Positions 21,991 through 27,643 of a DNA stretch of 27,643 bases are shown piece after piece. The DNA is taken from NCBI GenBank assembly GCA_042091035.1, contig JBELIG010000018.1, positions 1-27,643 of the forward strand, in the 5' to 3' direction. Every line of letters starts with the position of its first letter. Within the stretch, counting starts at the first letter, position 1. Origin of the DNA: AM-2324 sp042091035. Its GTDB lineage: Bacteria; Bacteroidota; Bacteroidia; Chitinophagales; Saprospiraceae. The notes under the pieces are model-generated. The model saw nothing but the letters and a program-made list of their open reading frames with translations, searched no databases and was not told the DNA's origin. Made by a program: the position numbers and the translations under genes.

Positions 21991-22003
21991 AAACCGAGTT
22001 GAT

Positions 22004-23341
22004 ATGAATAGATTTTTCTGCACAACAATCTTTTTGATTGCTTTTCTTAACCTTAATGCCCAGTCTTCCTTAGAAGAAATACTGCCAGTTCGAGAGCGCA
22101 GTGCCTTCATAGACAAAGTCTTAGAATATCGGATAGATAGTCTGTTACCTGAACTTATGGATAGGGAAGGATTGGATATGTGGGTTATTATCTCTAGAGA
22201 GTATAATGAAGATCCAGTCATGGAGACTATGCTCCCTAGTCAGTGGCTTTCTGCACGCCGACGAACCATTCTGGTGTTTTCAAGGAATTCAGATGCCAGC
22301 ATGGATAAAATTGCTATTGCTCGATATAACGTTGGGAAACTACTACAGGGTGAGTGGAATATTGATGTTTTTCCAGACCAGTGGGATGCTTTAGTAGAGA
22401 TCATAAATGCTAGAAATCCAAGTACTATAGGGATGAATTTTTCCGAAGATTTTGGACTCGCTGATGGTCTTGTTTATTCTGAGCAAAAGGCCTTCATGGA
22501 AAAGTTGCCCGTAAAATATCACGATCGAGTTGTTTCCGCTGAGCGGCTGGCAATTGCATGGCTTGAAACGCGTTCAAAGATAGAGGTTGAAATCTATCCT
22601 ACCATCTGTGCAATGGGACACGAGATATTACAGGAAGCATTTTCCGCAGCGCATATAACGCCAGGTGTCACAACAACAGACGATGTGATCTGGTGGTTGA
22701 GGCAAAGGGTTGTTGAGTTGGGACTTAAGACTTGGTTTCACCCTTCCGTATCCCTTCAGCGAACAAATATGGGCGACAATGCTTTTTTACGTTCTTTCGC
22801 TAATAGAGCAGAAGATGAGGTCATTCAAAAGGGGGATTTATTGCATGTTGATTTCGGGATAACTTACCTAAGGCTAAATACCGATCAGCAGCAGCATTTC
22901 TATATGCTTCGAGATGGTGAGACTGCTGTTCCTAAGGGTTTAGCTGCAGCTTTTAAAAATGGAAATAGGTTACAGGATATTTTAGTCAAGAATTTTGATG
23001 CTGGAAAGTCCGGAAATGAAATCCTGAAAGATGCGCTTGAGCAGGCTAAAAGTGAAGGTATACAAGCTTCAATTTACACGCACCCAATTGGCTTTCACGG
23101 CCATGCTGCAGGTCCCACCATTGGACTTTGGGATCAGCAAGGAGGTGTTTCAGGGAAAGGCGATTATCCACTTTATAAGAATACCTGCTACTCGATCGAA
23201 TTATTTGCAGCTTCAGAAGTAGACGAGTGGGGTAAGATCGTTCGGATTATGTTAGAGGAAGATGGTTTGTACGATGAAAATGGCTTCCGTTTCCTGGATG
23301 GACGGGCAGAAGAAATTTATCCAATTCCTAGAACGAAATAA
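22004..23341 (+). CDS. Secreted M24-family (Xaa-Pro type) metallopeptidase
   Basis: 445 residues with a Sec signal peptide (1-19, ending L-N-A-Q). Residues about 25-180 are the N-terminal creatinase-like domain and about 190-440 the pita-bread catalytic domain. The expected dinuclear metal ligands are present: Asp283 in H-V-D-F-G-I, Asp294 in L-N-T-D-Q-Q, His360 in T-H-P-I-G-F-H-G-H, Glu399 in Y-S-I-E-L-F and a Glu at 419-420 in M-L-E-E-D. His365 or His367 would be the extra active-site histidine. The family removes N-terminal residues before proline or splits dipeptides. A periplasmic location suggests peptide scavenging. It ends in a terminator shared with pntB. Confidence 0.9.
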   Translation: MNRFFCTTIFLIAFLNLNAQSSLEEILPVRERSAFIDKVLEYRIDSLLPELMDREGLDMWVIISREYNEDPVMETMLPSQWLSARRRTILVFSRNSDASMDKIAIARYNVGKLLQGEWNIDVFPDQWDALVEIINARNPSTIGMNFSEDFGLADGLVYSEQKAFMEKLPVKYHDRVVSAERLAIAWLETRSKIEVEIYPTICAMGHEILQEAFSAAHITPGVTTTDDVIWWLRQRVVELGLKTWFHPSVSLQRTNMGDNAFLRSFANRAEDEVIQKGDLLHVDFGITYLRLNTDQQQHFYMLRDGETAVPKGLAAAFKNGNRLQDILVKNFDAGKSGNEILKDALEQAKSEGIQASIYTHPIGFHGHAAGPTIGLWDQQGGVSGKGDYPLYKNTCYSIELFAASEVDEWGKIVRIMLEEDGLYDENGFRFLDGRAEEIYPIPRTK

Positions 23342-23350
23342 AGAAAAGAT

Positions 23351-23389
23351 AAAAGAAGTAAGGACGCTTAAAGCGTCTTTACTTCTTTT
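23351..23389. terminator. Bidirectional intrinsic terminator
   Basis: Positions 23351-23368 pair with 23372-23389 over 18 bp with one G-U pair and a 3-nt loop; the ends are AAAAGAAG and CTTCTTTT. It starts 9 nt after the M24 stop. On the minus strand it contains the last codons and stop (23368-23370) of pntB, so the gene's 3' end forms the terminator arm. Confidence 0.9.
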
Positions 23390-24768
23390 GTTAATTCAGA
23401 GAGGGTATGCTTTGCATCTCCAAAAAGCATTTTGGTTTTGTCATTAAAGAATAGCGGATTCTGGATACCCGCATAACCGGGACTCATACTTCGCTTAAGG
23501 ACAATGACATTTTTTGCTTTCCAAACTTGTAGCACAGGCATACCATAGATTGGACTTCCTGGACTATCTTCTGCAGCAGGATTTACCACATCATTTGCTC
23601 CAACTACTACGACTACATCTGTGTTTGGTAGGATATCATTGGCTTCATCCATATCCAATAATTTGGGATAGGGAACATTCGCTTCTGCTAGTAATACATT
23701 CATATGACCAGGCATCCTACCTGCGACAGGGTGTATGGCATATTTTACATCAACTCCGTTTTTGTCTAAAAGGTCTTCTAATTCTTTAACGGTCTTTTGT
23801 GCTTGAGCAACGGCAAGGCCATAGCCTGGAACAAAAACTACCGACTGTGAATAGAATAATTGAATAGCCATATCAGTAACAGAAATTGTCTTTGCTGTTT
23901 TTCCATCGGAATCAGAACCTATAACTGCTCCTCCTGCACTTCCGAATCCACCAATTATTACGTTGAGTAAAGAGCGGTTCATCGCTTGGCACATGAGTAT
24001 AGTTAATATTGTTCCTGCTGCTCCGACAAGTATACCGCCTACTATCATCAGTTGGCTTTGGTAGATAAAGCCAGCTGCTGCTGCGGAGAGACCTGTCATT
24101 GAATTCAATAAAGAAATCACAACAGGCATATCTGCTCCGCCAATGGGAGCTACAAAAGAAAATCCGTAAATAAGAGTGATTCCAATGAAAATGAAAAATA
24201 GTGTAGATGAACCGCTAAAGAAGGACAAAAGAATGCCGAGACCTAGTACAGTAAACAGCATGACTAGGTTTAGTATACCGTGCTTGGGTAGCTTTACTTG
24301 ACTGTCTTTTATGAGCCCTTGCAGTTTCCCGTAGGCTAGTAAACTTCCGGAGAAAGATACAAGGCCAATGAGTAATGCAAATATTCCGATTGCTAATTGA
24401 GTGCTACTCATTTCAAGGGTCCCTTGAAAATAGGGTAGAAGCTCCGTTGTGGCTAATAATGCTGCACAAGCTCCTCCAAGTCCATTCAGGATAGAAACGA
24501 GTTGTGGCATATCTGTCATTTTGACCTTGATTGCTGTTCTCCATCCAATCAATCCCCCTATCATTAGTCCACCAAATATCCATAAGTAGTTGTTGGGGGC
24601 GTCTTCCATTGGAATAAAAAGAGTAACCAAGACGGCGAAGGTCATTCCAAATGCTGCAAGCATATTACCCTTTCTTGCTGTATCCGGAGATCCTAAAAGT
24701 CTAAGGCCGAAGACAAAAGTTAGTACGCCAATCAAATAACTTAGATTTAATATGAATGTTGTTTCCAT
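23368..24768 (-). CDS. pntB: NAD(P) transhydrogenase subunit beta
   Basis: 466 residues, the normal PntB length. The first two-thirds hold about nine membrane segments that carry the proton path. The C-terminal domain (about 290-466) binds NADP(H): G-Y-G-L-A-V-A-Q-A-Q, H-P-V-A-G-R-M-P-G-H-M-N-V-L-L-A-E-A, V-V-V-V-G-A-N-D-V-V-N-P-A-A and K-R-S-M-S-P-G-Y-A-G are all diagnostic. With PntA it uses the proton gradient to make NADPH from NADH, feeding biosynthesis and peroxide defence. It is the last of three genes transcribed on minus, 9 nt after pntA2. Confidence 0.97.
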   Translation of the reverse strand: METTFILNLSYLIGVLTFVFGLRLLGSPDTARKGNMLAAFGMTFAVLVTLFIPMEDAPNNYLWIFGGLMIGGLIGWRTAIKVKMTDMPQLVSILNGLGGACAALLATTELLPYFQGTLEMSSTQLAIGIFALLIGLVSFSGSLLAYGKLQGLIKDSQVKLPKHGILNLVMLFTVLGLGILLSFFSGSSTLFFIFIGITLIYGFSFVAPIGGADMPVVISLLNSMTGLSAAAAGFIYQSQLMIVGGILVGAAGTILTILMCQAMNRSLLNVIIGGFGSAGGAVIGSDSDGKTAKTISVTDMAIQLFYSQSVVFVPGYGLAVAQAQKTVKELEDLLDKNGVDVKYAIHPVAGRMPGHMNVLLAEANVPYPKLLDMDEANDILPNTDVVVVVGANDVVNPAAEDSPGSPIYGMPVLQVWKAKNVIVLKRSMSPGYAGIQNPLFFNDKTKMLFGDAKHTLSELTKEVKTL

Positions 24769-24777
24769 GATCTAGAT

Positions 24778-25089
24778 TTATTTAGCCTTCTTTTTAAACA
24801 TATCAAGCATGCGGTCTGTGACTTTAAATCCACCCACAATATTTATAGTACCCAATATGATACCTAGGAGTCCTAAAATTAGTCTGAGGTATTCATCAGC
24901 ACCAGCAGTTCTAATGAGCAATATGGCTCCAATTAGCACTACTCCACTTATGGCATTGGCTCCAGACATGAGTGGGGTATGCAATATGGTGGGTACCTTT
25001 GAGATGACTTCGAATCCCAAGATTATGGTAAATATCAAGAGGTAGATGAAAAATAAATTTTCGTTGAACACGGCTATAAATTGTTCCAT
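24778..25089 (-). CDS. pntA2: NAD(P) transhydrogenase subunit alpha part 2 (membrane)
   Basis: 103 residues with three membrane segments (about 13-30, 38-62 and 70-90). This is the detached membrane part of PntA seen in bacteria with a three-subunit transhydrogenase such as Rhodospirillum. The conserved motif S-K-V-P-T-I-L-H-T-P-L-M-S-G-A-N-A-I-S-G is complete. It begins 2 nt downstream of the pntA1 stop, which gives tight translational coupling. Confidence 0.95.
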   Translation of the reverse strand: MEQFIAVFNENLFFIYLLIFTIILGFEVISKVPTILHTPLMSGANAISGVVLIGAILLIRTAGADEYLRLILGLLGIILGTINIVGGFKVTDRMLDMFKKKAK

Positions 25090-25091
25090 AA

Positions 25092-26177
25092 CTAATCGTT
25101 TTTCATTGTTATCAATGCTCCCTGTACAATTGGGTCTTCAGGATTTAACTTTTTATCCTCTGCGGCATAGATATGTTTGAGCAAATTGAATATGTTGTTG
25201 CTGAAAAGTGTACTTGAATCTTGCGGCAACTTTCCTGCCAAGTTAGAATTGCCTAGAATCCAGACTCCATTATGATTGATAAGTTCTTTGTCTTTTGAAA
25301 GCTCACAATTGCCACCAGTGGAAGAGGCAAGATCTACAATTACAGAACCTTGTTTCATTTTTGCCACAGTTTCCTTAGGGACTAATATAGGTGCTTTCCG
25401 ACCTCTGACTTGAGCAGTGGTAACTATTATGTCAGCATTCATAGCTCTATTTTGGACTTCAGCTCTTTGTCGTTTAATAAAATCTTCTGACTGCTCCACG
25501 CCATATCCTCCTGCTCCTTTATCTTCTACAGCACCTTCTACTTCAACGAATTTAGCACCCAAGCTCTCTACTTCTTCTTTTGCTGCAGATCGGGTGTCGA
25601 AGGCCTCAACTATTGCACCAAGTCTTTTTGCTGTTGCGATGGCCTGAAGTCCGGCAACACCAGCACCTAATATAAGTATGCGGGCAGGCTTTATACTTCC
25701 TGCGGCTGTGATCATCATTGGTATATATCTTGGGAGTATATTTGATGCCTCGAGTATTGATTTATAACCCGCCACGGAAGCCATGGAGGATAGAACATCC
25801 ATACTTTGGGCTAAAGTGGACCTTGGAATCATATCCAAACTAAGTGCTTTTAGGCCTAATTCTGAAAGCTCTTTTTCAATGTCCTTGTTGTTGAAAGGTG
25901 CAAACATGGAGACTAGCAGGACGTCTTTTTTACACAATTTGTAACTTGCTAAGTCCAGCGGATGAATGCTTAGAAGGATATCAGATTCTTTTATGACTGT
26001 TGAGCGATCAGCAATGCTTGCTCCCTCGTCTTTGTAGGCAAGGTCTGGGAAAAAGGCATTTGAACCCGCTCCTTGTTCAATAGCGCATTCAAAACCCAGG
26101 GATTTCAACTTTTTTACAGAGGAGGGAATAATGGCTACTCTATTATCCTCAGCCTCTTTTATAACTCCAATCTTCAT
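25092..26177 (-). CDS. pntA1: NAD(P) transhydrogenase subunit alpha part 1 (NAD-binding)
   Basis: 361 residues, a soluble NAD(H)-binding subunit related to alanine dehydrogenase. The start M-K-I-G-V-I-K-E-A-E-D-N-R-V-A-I is the family's first strand. The nucleotide loop is I-L-G-A-G-V-A-G-L-Q-A-I-A-T-A-K-R near residues 168-184. The mobile loop region around 225-240 (G-A-G-G-Y-G-V-E-Q-S-E-D-F) and R-G-R-K-A-P-I-L-V complete the signature. First gene of pntA1-pntA2-pntB. Its promoter should lie in 26178-26325, divergent from the DUF2007 gene; I do not see a clean -7 box on the minus strand. Confidence 0.96.
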   Translation of the reverse strand: MKIGVIKEAEDNRVAIIPSSVKKLKSLGFECAIEQGAGSNAFFPDLAYKDEGASIADRSTVIKESDILLSIHPLDLASYKLCKKDVLLVSMFAPFNNKDIEKELSELGLKALSLDMIPRSTLAQSMDVLSSMASVAGYKSILEASNILPRYIPMMITAAGSIKPARILILGAGVAGLQAIATAKRLGAIVEAFDTRSAAKEEVESLGAKFVEVEGAVEDKGAGGYGVEQSEDFIKRQRAEVQNRAMNADIIVTTAQVRGRKAPILVPKETVAKMKQGSVIVDLASSTGGNCELSKDKELINHNGVWILGNSNLAGKLPQDSSTLFSNNIFNLLKHIYAAEDKKLNPEDPIVQGALITMKND

Positions 26178-26292
26178 ATAGTCAGTATCTTAGTTATACA
26201 ATGGGTATATTTAGATAAACAGATTTCGATACTATATGTTTAGATAGTTGTAATTGACTTAGAGACATTTACACGTATTGTAATTTTTTTTA

Positions 26293-26300
26293 TATTTTTG
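26293..26300 (+). promoter_or_regulatory. TAnnTTTG -7 box of the DUF2007/GreA-like operon
   Basis: TATTTTTG is an exact -7 consensus 25 nt before the ATG at 26326; transcription would start near 26307. It is in an AT-rich divergent region shared with pntA1. The only near -33 TTG (26278-26280) is too close, so the -33 element is weak or absent. Confidence 0.5.
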
Positions 26301-26325
26301 AGAAATTTTATAAATACAAGACTGT

Positions 26326-26724
26326 ATGAAGTACGTAAGGTTATTTGAAACTCAAAATAGGTCTGAATTAATTCAGTTGAAATTAAGGTTCAATCAGGTG
26401 GATCTTGATTACCGAGTACTTTTCGAAAATACCTTGAATGTAGCGGATGCTTATGGATTAGGGGCAAGAGGTGTAATATTGGAAGTCTCAGAGGAAGATC
26501 TTGAAGTGGCAGAAGCAATCTTGTTGGATCTAGATCTTGTTCGGCTGAGTGAAGAAGAGAATTTCAATACATTTTTAAACTGGTATGACAATTTTAGCCA
26601 ACGTATAGGCTTGTTGAAAGATACAGATTTAAGCTTTAGGCTAGTAATTCTAATAGTCTTTGTAGCTGTTTTTATTATGGGTATTGTGTTTCCTTTGCTA
26701 TTGTTGTTAAGTTCGATGGAATAA
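26326..26724 (+). CDS. DUF2007 domain protein with C-terminal membrane anchor
   Basis: 132 residues. The N-terminal 70 match the DUF2007 (putative signal-transducing) fold, a small PII-like alpha/beta domain: V-R-L-F-E-T-Q-N-R-S-E-L-I-Q-L-K, then L-E-V-S-E-E-D-L-E-V-A-E-A-I. One membrane segment lies near 106-128 (L-V-I-L-I-V-F-V-A-V-F), so the domain probably faces the cytoplasm from the inner membrane. The stop at 26724 is 2 nt before the next ATG. Function of the family is not established. Confidence 0.85.
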   Translation: MKYVRLFETQNRSELIQLKLRFNQVDLDYRVLFENTLNVADAYGLGARGVILEVSEEDLEVAEAILLDLDLVRLSEEENFNTFLNWYDNFSQRIGLLKDTDLSFRLVILIVFVAVFIMGIVFPLLLLLSSME

Positions 26725-26726
26725 AG

Positions 26727-27185
26727 ATGGCACAGTTGCAAAAAAAAGAGGTTTTGGATGCCTTCCATACCCAACTTTCCAAGCGAATTTCAGATATAGA
26801 ACAAAATCTGCTGAACATTGAGCAGTCAAAGGCACAAGAAACGAAAAGTAGTGCAGGAGATAAATTTGAAACTGGAAGAGCAATGCTTCAGGCTGAAGAG
26901 GACAAATTATTTGGTCAACTCAATCGAAATAAAGATCTCTTGCTAAAGTTAAAGGTAATCATACAATCTAATCTTAATTCTTCTTCAATTCGGGAAGGTA
27001 GTCTGGTCTTTTCCGACAAACAGGTTTTCTTTCTTGGTCTAGGCCTAGGTAAAGTTATCTGCTCTGGTAAGCAGGTGTTTTCTGTTTCTTCGGAAGCTCC
27101 TTTAGCAAAAAAAATATACGGCAAATCCGTCGGTGATTCATTTGAAATTAATGGTAAAGAATATACTATAGCTGATATTCTTTAA
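26727..27185 (+). CDS. GreA/GreB-like protein
   Basis: 152 cytoplasmic residues. About 5-80 form a coiled coil with S-A-G-D-K-F-E-T-G-R-A-M-L-Q-A-E, a pattern like the acidic tip region of Gre factors. About 90-152 resemble the FKBP-like C-terminal domain: S-S-E-A-P-L-A-K-K-I-Y-G-K-S-V-G-D-S-F-E-I, close to the Gre S-P-L-G-x-A-L-L-G-K-x-V-G-D pattern. Gre factors enter the secondary channel of RNA polymerase and rescue stalled complexes. Relatives in Bacteroidota are sometimes mislabelled 3-oxoacyl-ACP synthase in databases (from memory). Whether it acts on RNA polymerase is inference. Translationally coupled to the DUF2007 gene. Confidence 0.78.
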   Translation: MAQLQKKEVLDAFHTQLSKRISDIEQNLLNIEQSKAQETKSSAGDKFETGRAMLQAEEDKLFGQLNRNKDLLLKLKVIIQSNLNSSSIREGSLVFSDKQVFFLGLGLGKVICSGKQVFSVSSEAPLAKKIYGKSVGDSFEINGKEYTIADIL

Positions 27186-27602
27186 ACTTTCAATTATAAT
27201 TTAGAGTCCCTAAGTGTCATTTTATATTTATCAAAGCAACGTTTTACATTTCTGATTCGTTAAATATTATATAAAGTTAAATTTATATTAATACGTATAA
27301 TCAGTTTGGTACCCTATCTTTTATTTATCATAAAGCAGCAATATGCTATTCAGAATATGGTAGATATGATTCTCCCCTTTGCTAACATTATAAGTAAGGT
27401 TAAAAAATGCACATTGATAGGTAAAATCTGTTAATCGAGGTGTAGTTCTACATGATAACTTAGCAATAGATATTTACACTGAATTAACAAAGAGTGAATT
27501 TTAAGTTTGTTTTGGTTTTGGATGGTGGTTAATTGTTTTGTAAAAAGCTCATTAAGAGCAAATTAATTTGGAAAATAGATCTTTTAAATAAATCATTCAA
27601 AA
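27186..27602 (+). other. 417-bp AT-rich non-coding stretch
   Basis: No convincing ORF or RNA gene found. A short near-palindrome around ATACGTAT (27292-27299) and a small hairpin GCTC/GAGC (27547-27559) near the predicted transcription start are the only structures noticed. No clear terminator follows the GreA-like gene. Confidence 0.4.
27511..27540 (+). promoter_or_regulatory. Candidate promoter of the gene at the window's right edge
   Basis: TTTG at 27511-27514 and TTGTTTTG at 27533-27540 are 18 bp apart, matching TTG-N17-23-TAnnTTTG with one mismatch. Transcription would begin near 27547, leaving a leader of about 55 nt before the ATG at 27603. Confidence 0.35.
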
Positions 27603-27643
27603 ATGAAAAATTTTATAAAGCTTTTAGGAGTTTGCTTTTTTGC
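27603..27643 (+). CDS. Start of a probable exported protein, cut by the window edge
   Basis: Only 13 codons are visible: M-K-N-F-I-K-L-L-G-V-C-F-F. Two lysines followed by a hydrophobic run look like the start of a Sec signal peptide. A promoter-like pair lies at 27511-27540. Nothing more can be said. Confidence 0.5.
   Translation, partial: MKNFIKLLGVCFF

Noticed and set aside
1..27643. Mobile element, prophage, CRISPR array or defence island
   Set aside because: No transposase, integrase, terminal repeats, spaced direct repeats or defence-type domains were seen; gene content and base use are uniform.

Overview
The window reads as a piece of a chromosome from an AT-rich member of the Bacteroidota, probably an aerobic marine or aquatic lineage. 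Several things point there. Promoters fit the Bacteroidota TAnnTTTG type and Shine-Dalgarno sequences are absent. Two gene products are lipoproteins and one carries a SusC-like carboxypeptidase-regulatory/plug signature. There is a Brp/Blh-type carotene-cleavage enzyme and a three-gene (split alpha) proton-translocating transhydrogenase. Genes are short, densely packed and mostly ordinary. I see no phage, transposon, CRISPR array, tRNA or rRNA. A run of exactly 100 N (7320-7419) marks a scaffold gap, so this is a draft assembly.

Layout. 1-1860: the start of an exported lipoprotein gene (minus, cut by the window edge), a small intergenic region with a 9-1-9 palindrome, an OxyR-type regulator (minus), and a divergent ankyrin-repeat gene. 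1861-5324: an unknown membrane protein, an HtrA/Deg periplasmic protease, and a convergent Brp/Blh membrane oxygenase sharing a two-way terminator with the protease. 5383-5907: a Rof/YaeO-like Rho-inhibitor gene followed by a strongly foldable ~160-nt transcript unit with its own terminator, a 6S-RNA candidate. 5990-9561: iron alcohol dehydrogenase, arginase (broken by the N gap), YugP-type zinc peptidase, and a secreted protein with an SH3-like tail. 9622-11811: a large B12-binding radical SAM protein (minus) with an unusual cysteine spacing. 12025-14966: a DUF937 protein, then a TrmH-type RNA methyltransferase and an RluA-type pseudouridine synthase as an RNA-modification pair.

15059-20465: a secreted VWA protein, an AraC regulator, an acetyltransferase and Rossmann oxidoreductase pair, and a DUF4140/DUF4139 protein carrying an inserted carboxypeptidase-regulatory plus plug-like module. 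20836-23341: an exported lactonase lipoprotein and a secreted M24 (Xaa-Pro type) peptidase, separated by an 18-bp perfect hairpin. 23368-26177: pntA1-pntA2-pntB (minus). 26326-27185: a DUF2007 protein and a GreA/B-like protein in one operon. 27186-27643: a 417-bp non-coding stretch and the first codons of another exported protein.

Themes. Redox balance (OxyR, transhydrogenase, NAD(P)-dependent dehydrogenases), envelope protein quality control and peptide turnover (HtrA, M24, YugP), and control of RNA polymerase and RNA (Rof-like, 6S-like RNA, GreA-like, two RNA modification enzymes). I do not see one clear new multi-gene system. The most unusual items are the 6S-like RNA next to the Rof-like gene, the CX4CX2C radical SAM protein, the composite DUF4139 protein, and the membrane-protein ORF that continues in frame directly after the ankyrin stop codon.
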